DNA of 64,000 nucleotides, taken from NCBI GenBank assembly GCA_965212145.1, contig CBDBUY010000009.1, positions 434,001-498,000 on the forward strand, written 5' to 3'. Under the pieces are notes generated by a model. That model was not told the origin of the DNA. It saw only the letters and a list, made by a program, of their open reading frames with translations, and did not search any database. A program made the translations under genes and the position numbers. Shown here in pieces: positions 8,463-15,981 of the stretch (the first letter of the stretch is position 1; each line of letters begins with the position of its first letter). Source of the DNA: JAAEPI01 sp965212145. Its GTDB lineage: Bacteria; Bacteroidota; Bacteroidia; Cytophagales; Cyclobacteriaceae.

Positions 8463-9338
8463 ATGAAGGCATATGTTTTTCCCGGTCAGGGGGCGCAATT
8501 TTCAGGAATGGGTAAGGAGCTTTACGATAGCCATGCCGTGGCGAAGGAGCATTTTGATAAAGCGAACGACATCCTGGGTTTCGACATTACCAAAATCATG
8601 TTCGAGGGAAGCGATGACGAGCTCAAGCAAACCAAGGTTACCCAGCCGGCCATTTTTCTGCATAGCGTGATGGCCGCATTGACTTCTGAAGATTTCAAAC
8701 CTGACTTGGTGGCAGGCCATTCACTGGGAGAATTCTCTTCATTGGTAGCCAATGGCGCCTTGAATTTTGAGGATGCGTTATCTCTTGTTTACCAAAGAGC
8801 CATGGCCATGCAGAAAGCCTGTGAGGCTGAGCCGTCAACCATGGCAGCCGTTTTGGGTTTAGAGGACGATGTAGTTGAAAATATTTGTGCGGAAACCGAC
8901 GGAACCGTAGTGGCAGCAAATTATAACTGTCCGGGCCAACTAGTGATTTCTGGTGAGGTAAAGGCGGTTGAAGCCGCCTGTGAGAAATTAACAGCGGCAG
9001 GTGCCAGAAGAGCTTTGATCCTTCCGGTTGGTGGAGCCTTTCATTCTCCATTGATGGAACCTGCTCGGGAAGAGCTCGCAGCTGCCATTGAAAACACCAA
9101 TTTTTCTCAGCCGACTTGTCCGGTTTTCCAGAACGTGGATGCCCAGGGCCATACGGATGTAGCTGAAATCAAAGCGAACTTGATCAGCCAATTGACAGCA
9201 CCGGTCAGATGGACACAAAGTGTTCAGAACATGATTGCAGCAGGTGCTTCTGAGTTTGTTGAATGTGGACCGGGAAAAGTCCTCCAGGGATTGGTGAAGA
9301 AAGTGGATCGAGCCATGCCAGTAAGCGGGTTATCATGA
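8463..9338 (+). CDS. fabD: Malonyl-CoA:ACP transacylase
   Basis: This enzyme transfers malonyl from CoA to acyl carrier protein, providing the extender unit for fatty-acid synthesis in the cytoplasm. In 291 residues I see the N-terminal GQGAQFSGMG, the nucleophile elbow GHSLGEFSSL (serine at about 90), the GAFHSPLM histidine motif near 200 and the C-terminal ECGPGKVLQGL. The frame is open 30 bp upstream, but the family starts at MKAYVFPGQG, so the ATG at 8463 is preferred. The stop overlaps the ATG of the next gene (ATGA), opening a run of tightly packed genes to ispH. Confidence 0.96.
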   Translation: MKAYVFPGQGAQFSGMGKELYDSHAVAKEHFDKANDILGFDITKIMFEGSDDELKQTKVTQPAIFLHSVMAALTSEDFKPDLVAGHSLGEFSSLVANGALNFEDALSLVYQRAMAMQKACEAEPSTMAAVLGLEDDVVENICAETDGTVVAANYNCPGQLVISGEVKAVEAACEKLTAAGARRALILPVGGAFHSPLMEPAREELAAAIENTNFSQPTCPVFQNVDAQGHTDVAEIKANLISQLTAPVRWTQSVQNMIAAGASEFVECGPGKVLQGLVKKVDRAMPVSGLS

Positions 9339-9484
9339 AGTGGTCCAGACTATTTTTGCTGAGTGCAATCGTCCTGTTCGCCTTTTCATTTGAAGGGTGC
9401 AAGAAGGGGCCGGGCAAATCTCAACCAAAGAACAAAAAGATCAAGAAAGGGAAACCTATTCCTTGCCCTCTAAAGGACTGCTGA
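9335..9484 (+). CDS. Tiny lysine-rich lipoprotein between fabD and cmk
   Basis: A 49-residue protein: a charged start, a hydrophobic stretch (LFLLSAIVLFAFSF), a lipobox-like FEGC at 19-22, then a short tail with about ten lysines ending in PIPCPLKDC. The predicted mature lipoprotein is only about 28 residues. The ATG overlaps the fabD stop (ATGA at 9335-9338) and the cmk ribosome-binding site is inside its 3' end, so it is translated within the fabD-cmk operon. I know of no named family. The coding call rests on the signal peptide, lipobox and coupling. Confidence 0.65.
   Translation: MKWSRLFLLSAIVLFAFSFEGCKKGPGKSQPKNKKIKKGKPIPCPLKDC
9472..9477 (+). promoter_or_regulatory. Ribosome-binding site that decides the cmk TTG start
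   Basis: AAAGGA lies 8 bases before the TTG at 9486. It is one of the clearer Shine-Dalgarno sequences in the window, and it supports a TTG start because no ATG or GTG precedes the conserved N-terminus of cytidylate kinase. Confidence 0.6.
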
Positions 9485-9485
9485 G

Positions 9486-10160
9486 TTGAGAAAAATCACC
9501 ATCGCCATCGACGGGTATTCGGCCACAGGAAAGAGTTCCACGGCCAGGGAAGTGGCCCACCGTCTAGGGTATTCATTCATTGATTCCGGAGCGATGTATC
9601 GAGCCGTAACCTATTATGCACTGGAGGAAGGACTGGATATTTCAAATGAACAACTCATGGCTGAGGAGGCCAAAAAGCTGAAGTTGAGATTTGCTGAAGA
9701 TGACCAATCCTCGATCTATTTAAACGATCAATTGCTCACCACTGAGCTTCGAGAACCTCGCGTAAATGAGCGGGTAAGCGATGTGGCGGCCATCACCGAA
9801 GTGAGGCGTGAAATGGTCAGGCAGCAGCAACGAATGGGAACCACTGGCGGTATCGTGATGGACGGTCGGGACATTGGCACCATGGTTTTCCCCAATGCCG
9901 ACCTCAAAGTATTTCTGACCGCTTCCATGGATGTGCGGGCAGAGCGACGGGATTTGGAACTAAAGGAGAAGGGAATTCATTCTGACATTAGCTCGATCAT
10001 GGAGAATCTCAAAGAAAGAGATCGGATCGATTCTACCAGAGAGGAGGGACCTTTGAGAAAAGCGTCCGGGGCTTTGGAAATCGACACATCCAGATTAACT
10101 TTCGAAGAGCAGGTAGAAATGATCGTGAGTGCAGCCAAACGAATCATCAATGAAAATTGA
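9486..10160 (+). CDS. cmk: (d)CMP kinase
   Basis: Phosphorylates CMP and dCMP to the diphosphates with ATP, feeding nucleotide pools. The 224 residues begin with the P-loop region ITIAIDGYSATGKSSTAREV, followed by the DSGAMYRA nucleoside-binding segment, the GRDIGTMVFP motif (about 125) and the lid ERRDLELKEKG. The start is TTG at 9486, directly after the small lipoprotein gene, with a good upstream ribosome-binding site. The 3' end overlaps ispH by 11 bp. Confidence 0.95.
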   Translation: MRKITIAIDGYSATGKSSTAREVAHRLGYSFIDSGAMYRAVTYYALEEGLDISNEQLMAEEAKKLKLRFAEDDQSSIYLNDQLLTTELREPRVNERVSDVAAITEVRREMVRQQQRMGTTGGIVMDGRDIGTMVFPNADLKVFLTASMDVRAERRDLELKEKGIHSDISSIMENLKERDRIDSTREEGPLRKASGALEIDTSRLTFEEQVEMIVSAAKRIINEN

Positions 10161-11046
10161 AATAGACGAAAAATCGGGTTACTGCTTCGGCGTGGAGTTT
10201 GCCATTCAAATGGCAGAGGACGAAATGGCGGAGAGTGAGAAACTCTACTGTCTGGGTGATATCGTGCACAATTCCATGGAGGTGGAGCGTCTTCAACACA
10301 TGGGTTTGGTGACCATTGATCGAGACGAGCTAAAGAATCTACACAACTGCAAAGTGCTGATCCGGGCGCACGGCGAACCACCGGAAACGTACGAATTGGC
10401 CATCAAAAACAATATTGAACTGATTGATGCTTCTTGTCCCGTGGTGCTCAAATTGCAGAACCGAGTGAAAAATGCCTATGACCTGATGCAAAAAGGAGAA
10501 GGTCAAATTGTGATCTATGGCAAACCAGGGCATGCTGAAGTAATTGGCCTGACAGGGCAAACTCTTAATGAGGCCATAGTAGTGATGGAGGAGGAAGACC
10601 TGGATCAGATTGACTTCAATAAACCGGTGACGCTCTTCAGTCAAACAACCAAAAGCACCAAGGGATTTTACTACATGAAGTCATTGATCGAAGAGCGAAT
10701 CAAACAAGCAAAGGGAACTCTGGAAATCCGGGATGAGGATTTCAACGCAAACGACAGTATTTGTCGCCAAGTTTCTAACCGCGAGCCAAACATGGAAGTG
10801 TTTTCTCAAAAACACGACGTGGTGCTTTTTGTGGCGGGAAGAAAAAGCTCAAATGGGCGGGCACTTTATCAGGTGTGTCTTACTCACAATCCAAGAAGCT
10901 ATTTCATCGAATCAGAAAAGGAGATAGACCTGTCATGGTTTGAACCGGACGATTCGGTTGGCATCTGCGGGGCTACATCTACTCCGAACTGGCTCATGCA
11001 GCAGGTGGCAGATTACCTGAAGGCCGAATTTCAAACAGTCTCTTAA
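10150..11046 (+). CDS. ispH: 4-hydroxy-3-methylbut-2-enyl diphosphate reductase
   Basis: The last enzyme of the MEP isoprenoid pathway, reducing HMBPP to IPP and DMAPP with an iron-sulfur cluster. In 298 residues the three cluster cysteines are visible in GYCFGVEFA (about 13), DASCPVV (about 97) and DSICRQVSNRE (about 201), with substrate histidines in HNSMEVERL and KPGHAEV (the latter carrying the proton-donating glutamate). The Thr-Ile-Cys segment usually seen near the third cysteine is replaced by DSIC, as in Bacteroidota homologues I recall. The ATG at 10150 overlaps cmk by 11 bp; an in-frame ATG lies 21 bp upstream but the family starts at MKIEID. Confidence 0.94.
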   Translation: MKIEIDEKSGYCFGVEFAIQMAEDEMAESEKLYCLGDIVHNSMEVERLQHMGLVTIDRDELKNLHNCKVLIRAHGEPPETYELAIKNNIELIDASCPVVLKLQNRVKNAYDLMQKGEGQIVIYGKPGHAEVIGLTGQTLNEAIVVMEEEDLDQIDFNKPVTLFSQTTKSTKGFYYMKSLIEERIKQAKGTLEIRDEDFNANDSICRQVSNREPNMEVFSQKHDVVLFVAGRKSSNGRALYQVCLTHNPRSYFIESEKEIDLSWFEPDDSVGICGATSTPNWLMQQVADYLKAEFQTVS

Positions 11047-11074
11047 TTCCATTTTTTATTTCTAGTTTGCTCTC

Positions 11075-12964
11075 ATGAACCCACTGGAGGTACTGAAGCA
11101 ATATTGGGGGTACGATGCTTTTCGAGAGAAGCAGGATGAGATCATCCAGTCGGTACTCGATGGGCACGATACCCTGGCGCTTTTACCTACCGGAGGGGGG
11201 AAGTCCATTTGCTTTCAGGTACCGGCGTTGTGCATGGAGGGCATCTGCCTAGTAATCAGCCCGCTGATTGCCCTGATGAAGGATCAGGTTTTCCAATTGC
11301 AGAAAAGAGGCATCTCAGCGAAAGCCATTTATTCAGGCATGAGCCGAAAGGAAATAGATATCACGCTGGATAACTGCAAATTCGGGGACATTCGTTTTTT
11401 ATACGTTTCTCCCGAAAGATTGAAAACCAGGATATTTCAGGAGCGGGTCACTCAAATGAACCTGAGTCTGGTAGCTATCGATGAGGTGCATTGCATCTCA
11501 CAGTGGGGCTATGATTTCAGGCCTTCTTATCTGGAAATTGCTGAGTTCCTAAAATTGATCCCTGATGCCAGAAAGATAGCCTTGACTGCCACCGCAACAA
11601 AAGATGTTCGAGCAGACATTTTGGATCGGTTGGAAATGAAAGACGGACAGGTTTTTCAGAAAAGCTTTGCTCGGAAGAACTTATCCTATTCAGCTTTCAT
11701 GCTGGAAAGTAAAGAGCAAAAATTACTGGAAATTTTAAGTCGGGTTGGGGGAACGAGCATTGTGTATGTGCGGACGAGAAGGCGAACGCAGGAGGTGGCT
11801 GCTTTCCTCAGGTCACAGCAAATTTCCGCAGATTATTACCATGCGGGTTTGGGCGGGGAGGAGAGAAATAAGCGACAAGATGCCTGGATTCAGAATCGAA
11901 TTCGCGTGATTGTTTCGACCAATGCATTCGGAATGGGGATCGACAAACCGGATGTCAGAACGGTCGTGCACATGGATGTCTCGGACTCCTTAGAGGCTTA
12001 TTATCAAGAGGCCGGAAGAGCCGGACGTGATGGGCGAATTGCCTATGCCGTGACGCTTTTTCATCGGAGAGACATCAGCGATTTGATGGATCGAGCAGAG
12101 GGCAGGGAAGTATCGCTGGACTTCATTAAGCAGGTGTACCAGTCGCTGGCCAATTTTTACAAGATTGCCGTAGGCAGCCACAACCTGGAAAGTTTGCCTT
12201 TTGATTTATCCCGATTCTGTGAATCTTATAATCTGGTACCAACTGAAGTCTTACAGGCACTAAGGAATTTGGAGGAGGCGGGTATCATACAATTATCAGA
12301 TGGTGTGTATCAACGAGCCAGATTGCACATTCTCATTTCAAAAGGCGACCTGTATAAATTCGAGGTAGCCAATGCGAAGTTTGATCCGCTGATCAAAGCG
12401 ATTCTGAGACTTTACGGTGGAGAATTGTTTTCTGATTACCTGTTCATCAAAGAGTCAGACCTGGCTAAAATGATGAAGCTCTCAACGGCGGAAGTCGGGA
12501 GTCAGCTTAGCTATTTAAACGAGCAGGGTATTCTGGACTACCAACCCTCCTCGGATGCGCCTACCTTGACCTTTTTGACGCCTCGAATGGTGGCAGCCAA
12601 TCTACCCATTGATACCAACTTGCTGAAGTTCAGAAAGGAAAATGCCATGCGTAAAGCCAAGGCCATGGTCGGTTACCTGGAAACCAAGACCAAATGTAGA
12701 ACGCGTGTTTTCCAGGAGTACTTTGGAGAAGAGACATTGGACAACTGTGGAGTATGTGATTTCTGCCTCAATGAGAAGAAAAACCGGATGGATATTCCCA
12801 TGACCAAGGTGTATGTAGCCGTCAAGGGCGGGTGTGAGACGTTATCAGACCTTTACCAGCAACTTCGTGATTACAAGCATGATAACATCCTACTAGCCGT
12901 TCGGATGCTTGTTGAGGAAGGGAAGGTGCGGATGGAGGAGGAGCGGATAGTTTTGAACGGGTAA
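11075..12964 (+). CDS. recQ: RecQ-family ATP-dependent DNA helicase
   Basis: A 3'-5' DNA helicase used in recombination repair. The 629 residues contain the Walker A motif LLPTGGGKS (36-44), the DEVHC box with ISQWGYDFRP, motif VI in YYQEAGRAGRDG, and the zinc-binding cysteines CRTRVFQEYFG...CGVCDFC (about 540-565). A short winged-helix-like tail follows, but there is no HRDC domain, so this is the shorter RecQ type that many Bacteroidota carry besides a longer paralogue. It follows ispH by 28 bp on the same strand. Downstream lies a palindromic repeat, then a convergent gene. Confidence 0.93.
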   Translation: MNPLEVLKQYWGYDAFREKQDEIIQSVLDGHDTLALLPTGGGKSICFQVPALCMEGICLVISPLIALMKDQVFQLQKRGISAKAIYSGMSRKEIDITLDNCKFGDIRFLYVSPERLKTRIFQERVTQMNLSLVAIDEVHCISQWGYDFRPSYLEIAEFLKLIPDARKIALTATATKDVRADILDRLEMKDGQVFQKSFARKNLSYSAFMLESKEQKLLEILSRVGGTSIVYVRTRRRTQEVAAFLRSQQISADYYHAGLGGEERNKRQDAWIQNRIRVIVSTNAFGMGIDKPDVRTVVHMDVSDSLEAYYQEAGRAGRDGRIAYAVTLFHRRDISDLMDRAEGREVSLDFIKQVYQSLANFYKIAVGSHNLESLPFDLSRFCESYNLVPTEVLQALRNLEEAGIIQLSDGVYQRARLHILISKGDLYKFEVANAKFDPLIKAILRLYGGELFSDYLFIKESDLAKMMKLSTAEVGSQLSYLNEQGILDYQPSSDAPTLTFLTPRMVAANLPIDTNLLKFRKENAMRKAKAMVGYLETKTKCRTRVFQEYFGEETLDNCGVCDFCLNEKKNRMDIPMTKVYVAVKGGCETLSDLYQQLRDYKHDNILLAVRMLVEEGKVRMEEERIVLNG

Positions 12965-12979
12965 AACTTGAACTACTCA

Positions 12980-13078
12980 GTCATTTCGTAGCGCAGCGCA
13001 GAAATCTTGTAGAATAAATTGAGCGCAATGTTTTTTGTCACCTTATGCAGGATAGCTACAAGATTCCTGCGGAATGAC
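12980..13078. repeat. Palindromic MITE-like intergenic repeat
   Basis: Between recQ and the convergent Fe-S carrier gene lies a near-complete inverted repeat of about 99 bp. The outer ends are GTCATTTCG (12980-12988) and CGGAATGAC (13070-13078); the inner arms are AATCTTGTAG (13003-13012) and CTACAAGATT (13056-13065), perfectly complementary over 10 bp, with CAG-rich stretches between. The GTCATTyCG...GAATCTTGT pattern resembles dispersed intergenic repeats of Bacteroidota. The RNA would fold into a long hairpin, so it may also end both convergent transcripts. No second copy was found by eye in this window. Confidence 0.6.
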
Positions 13079-13093
13079 CAGGAGTAAATGGCG

Positions 13094-13420
13094 TTAAACC
13101 GAAAAACTTTCCCCGCACCCGCAGGTTCTGGTGGCATTCGGGTTCACGAACTGAAAACCTTTACCATTCAACCCGTCAGAGAAGTCCAAAGTAGTTCCGA
13201 GTAGATATAGAAGTGATTTCTTATCACATAGAATCTTCACGCCTTTGTCCTCGAAAATCTCGTCCGCATCGCTGATCTTGTCATCAAAATCCAGGTCATA
13301 CATCAGGCCGGAGCAACCACCCCCTTTCACCGAAACACGGATGTTGTGCTGATCTGAGTGACCTTCTTCAGCCCTCAAAACACTGATTCTTTCTTTCGCT
13401 TTGTCTGTTACTGCTATCAT
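13094..13420 (-). CDS. A-type iron-sulfur cluster carrier (HesB/IscA/ErpA family)
   Basis: A small scaffold or carrier that delivers Fe-S clusters to apoproteins. In 108 residues the three ligand cysteines are in place: C36 in GGGCSG and C100-G-C102 in RTCGCGESF at the C-terminus. The family includes IscA, ErpA and SufA and the sequence does not decide between them. A GTG at 13423 is possible, but the ATG at 13420 shares a base with the stop of the upstream gene (TGATG), a normal coupling overlap, so I prefer it. Confidence 0.92.
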   Translation of the reverse strand: MIAVTDKAKERISVLRAEEGHSDQHNIRVSVKGGGCSGLMYDLDFDDKISDADEIFEDKGVKILCDKKSLLYLLGTTLDFSDGLNGKGFQFVNPNATRTCGCGESFSV

Positions 13421-13827
13421 CACGCCACTGGGTTTAATACAACACTGAAAACTGTCAACTGGTTAATGTCTCGACCATAATAAAGCTTGTCTAGCGCATC
13501 GTACATGTTTTTTGCACGGAAATAGGAGGTTTGTAGTTCGCTTCCTCCGCGGGTAGTCCACTGGATGGTGAATGACCCCTCTTTCTCCTTATGCGTTTTT
13601 ACATAATCCAGCATTTTGTGCAGGGTGTCTGTCTTATCAAAGCCAAGAATCGACTTAAACAAGAATGACTGATTGTGTCTGGGATTGATCGTGATCAGGT
13701 CCAGTTTCACTTTGCCTTCCACATTCGAAAACTCAAAAACCAACTCACTCGATTGGAGACCGAGGAAGCTCATGATTTCGTTTTGAATTTTAGCTGATTC
13801 TACATGTACGTCTGTGCGCAAGTCCAT
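13420..13827 (-). CDS. Conserved-looking protein of unknown function, coupled to the Fe-S carrier
   Basis: A soluble 135-residue protein with mixed alpha/beta character, no signal peptide, no membrane segment and no cysteine. I do not recognise it. Its stop overlaps the start of the A-type Fe-S carrier (TGATG), so the two are made from one message. It could be a Bacteroidota-specific protein expressed with Fe-S assembly, but that is inferred from position only. Codon use looks like its neighbours, which supports a real gene. Confidence 0.7.
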   Translation of the reverse strand: MDLRTDVHVESAKIQNEIMSFLGLQSSELVFEFSNVEGKVKLDLITINPRHNQSFLFKSILGFDKTDTLHKMLDYVKTHKEKEGSFTIQWTTRGGSELQTSYFRAKNMYDALDKLYYGRDINQLTVFSVVLNPVA

Positions 13828-13862
13828 TGCTTTAAATCGTCAATCCTTAAACTGCCAAACTC

Positions 13863-13893
13863 TTTATTACCGCTGAAAGTTTCGACATTTTTG
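13863..13893 (+). promoter_or_regulatory. Candidate promoter for the methylmalonyl-CoA epimerase/thiL operon
   Basis: TTTA at 13863-13866, a 19-bp spacer and CATTTTTG at 13886-13893 resemble the Bacteroidota TTTG-N19-TAnnTTTG promoter with one mismatch in each box. The ATG is 27 bp downstream. Confidence 0.35.
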
Positions 13894-13919
13894 CAAAACT
13901 AAGATACAAAACCTACTTC

Positions 13920-14318
13920 ATGCTTAAAATCGAACATATTGGCATTGCCGTGAAGAGTCTTTCTGACGCGAATGGGCTGTTTACCAAGCTCTTTGGTCGG
14001 CCTGCATACAAAGAGGAGGAAGTGGCTTCAGAGAAAGTGACCACCACTTTTTTTCAAATGGGGGAAAGCAAAATAGAATTATTGGAAGGTGAGTCTGATA
14101 GTGCCATCGCCAAATTCATCGAGAAGCGCGGGGAGGGGATTCATCACATCGCCTTTGAAGTGGAGGATATCCATGCCGAGATGAAAAGGCTGGAGGGAGA
14201 AGGTTTTGAGTTAATCAACAAAGAGCCAAAAAAAGGCGCGGATAATAAGTTGGTTTGCTTCCTGCATCCAAAATCGTCGAATGGAGTTTTGATCGAACTG
14301 TGTCAAGAAATAAAGTAA
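13920..14318 (+). CDS. mce: Methylmalonyl-CoA epimerase
   Basis: Interconverts (R)- and (S)-methylmalonyl-CoA on the propionate route. The 132-residue vicinal-oxygen-chelate protein shows the metal ligands at KIEHIGIAVKS (His about 5), GIHHIAFEVED (His about 78) and VLIELCQ (Glu near the end), and the repeated beta-alpha-beta-beta-beta unit. It is at the usual length for the family. The mutase is not in the window. The stop shares one base with the thiL start (TAATG). Confidence 0.93.
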   Translation: MLKIEHIGIAVKSLSDANGLFTKLFGRPAYKEEEVASEKVTTTFFQMGESKIELLEGESDSAIAKFIEKRGEGIHHIAFEVEDIHAEMKRLEGEGFELINKEPKKGADNKLVCFLHPKSSNGVLIELCQEIK

Positions 14319-15349
14319 TGAGCGAAGAAAAAAGAACCGAAATAAGCGAGCTGGGAGAGTTTGGGCTGATCGATCGAATCAAAGGCTATTCCCGACATGA
14401 GCTATCGACTACATTGAAGGGTATTGGGGACGATGCAGCCGTCCACAAGGTGGATGACAGTCTGATTCTGATGTCCACGGACATGCTCATAGAGGGCATA
14501 CACTTTGACCTTTCATACATGCCATTAAAACATCTGGGCTTCAAAGCTGTGGCGGTGAATGTTTCTGACATTGCAGCCATGAACGGTGTGCCGAAGCAGG
14601 TGACGGTGAGTTTGGCACTTAGTAATCGTTTTTCGGCCGAGGCAGTGGACGTGCTGTATGAGGGTATAAGAGCGGCTTGTGATGCGTACAATGTCGATTT
14701 AGTGGGCGGTGACACCACAGCTTCGCCTTCCGGACTGATGATTTCCGTGACAGCCATGGGCGAGTCCACCGAAGGAGAAGTTGTCTACCGATCCGGCGCG
14801 AAAGAAAATGATATTTTGTGTGTTACAGGTGATTTAGGTGGAGCCTATATTGGCTTGCAAATTTTAGAACGGGAAAAGCAAGAGTACATCGCGAACCCCA
14901 ACATGCAGCCAAAACTCGAGCAATACGATTACGTGGTTGGGCGTCAGCTTCGACCAAGAGCCCGTATGGACATCATTCATGAATTGCGTGATTTAGGCTT
15001 GAGACCAACATCTATGATTGATGTCTCAGATGGACTTGCATCAGATTTATTTCACATTTGCAAGGAGTCGGGAATGGGAGCCGCCATTTATGAGGACAAG
15101 CTACCAATTGAAAAGCAGACGTATGAGACAGCTGCCGAATTCAACATGGATCCCAATACAGCTGCCCTAAATGGCGGAGAGGATTATGAACTTCTCTTTA
15201 CGATCAGTCAGGAGGACTTTGAGAAAATTGAGAAGCATGCAGACATCCACTCCATTGGGTACATGCATGCTGCTGAGAAAGGAAAAGTGATGGTGACCAG
15301 GAGCCAGCAGACCGTGGAGCTACAAGCTCAGGGTTGGAAGCACTTTTAA
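14318..15349 (+). CDS. thiL: Thiamine-monophosphate kinase
   Basis: Makes the coenzyme thiamine diphosphate from thiamine phosphate and ATP. In 343 residues I see the N-terminal GIGDDAAV and LMSTDMLIEGIHFDL metal/ATP-binding segments, DIAAMNG, the GGDTTASP motif and the C-terminal IDVSDGLASDL and NGGEDYELLFT, all standard for the PurM-like ThiL fold. The frame is open upstream to 14255, but the ATG at 14318 overlaps the previous stop (TAATG) and fits the family N-terminus. Its stop is shared with the convergent gene (TTAA at 15346-15349). Confidence 0.94.
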   Translation: MSEEKRTEISELGEFGLIDRIKGYSRHELSTTLKGIGDDAAVHKVDDSLILMSTDMLIEGIHFDLSYMPLKHLGFKAVAVNVSDIAAMNGVPKQVTVSLALSNRFSAEAVDVLYEGIRAACDAYNVDLVGGDTTASPSGLMISVTAMGESTEGEVVYRSGAKENDILCVTGDLGGAYIGLQILEREKQEYIANPNMQPKLEQYDYVVGRQLRPRARMDIIHELRDLGLRPTSMIDVSDGLASDLFHICKESGMGAAIYEDKLPIEKQTYETAAEFNMDPNTAALNGGEDYELLFTISQEDFEKIEKHADIHSIGYMHAAEKGKVMVTRSQQTVELQAQGWKHF

Positions 15350-15981
15350 AGATCTTCCTCCTCGTCTTCTTCGGGCTCTTCCAGGATTTTCATCAGTGAG
15401 GTGTCCTTGACATCCTCGAGCGTGTCAATGTCATTGAGTTTTTCCAGCAGGTGATATTCTAATTCAAGTTCCTGAATAGAGGTCATTAACTCGTCGAAGA
15501 CTTTGTCGTGACCGTATTCTTTACCCTCAAATAAGGCTGGAAATGGCCCGTTGAGTCCGAGCAGGTAAAAGCCGCCATCCTCAGCCGGTCCAATGACAAC
15601 ATCGTTGATTTCCAACTGATCAAAAGCTTCTTCAAGGTGTTTTTTCTTGAGATCATAGCAGTCGCTCCCAATGATAGTCACACGACTGTACCCCTTCTCA
15701 AAGGCATGGTCAAAGGCGTTCTTCATTCGGTCACCTAAAGAAAGTCCGGTTTGCACATTGTAATCAAAATCCTCTCCCTCGAATGCATCCTCTACTTCCA
15801 CATACTCCGAGTAGAAAACCATTTTATCAGCATCTACTTTCCGGACGATTTTGGCCGTGTGATTCACCAATTCCTGGTAAACATCCAGAGCCAGAAACAT
15901 CCCCACATCTTTTGCAAGACGAGTTTTCACCATTCCAGGTACGAGATTTTTTACAAAAATGATCAGGAAATTGTCAGCCAT
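15346..15981 (-). CDS. TIGR04282-type glycosyltransferase (DUF2064, GT-A fold)
   Basis: A 211-residue cytosolic protein with the N-terminal LIIFVKNLVPGMVKTRLAKD, which matches the nucleotide-sugar binding loop of the TIGR04282/DUF2064 family, and IGSDCYDL plus GPAEDGGFYLLGL for metal and product binding. The C-terminus is very acidic. Members are often found next to other glycosyltransferases in glycolipid loci, which is the case here: it is the last of four such genes on the minus strand. Its start lies inside the preceding gene (19-bp overlap). Confidence 0.85.
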   Translation of the reverse strand: MADNFLIIFVKNLVPGMVKTRLAKDVGMFLALDVYQELVNHTAKIVRKVDADKMVFYSEYVEVEDAFEGEDFDYNVQTGLSLGDRMKNAFDHAFEKGYSRVTIIGSDCYDLKKKHLEEAFDQLEINDVVIGPAEDGGFYLLGLNGPFPALFEGKEYGHDKVFDELMTSIQELELEYHLLEKLNDIDTLEDVKDTSLMKILEEPEEDEEEDL

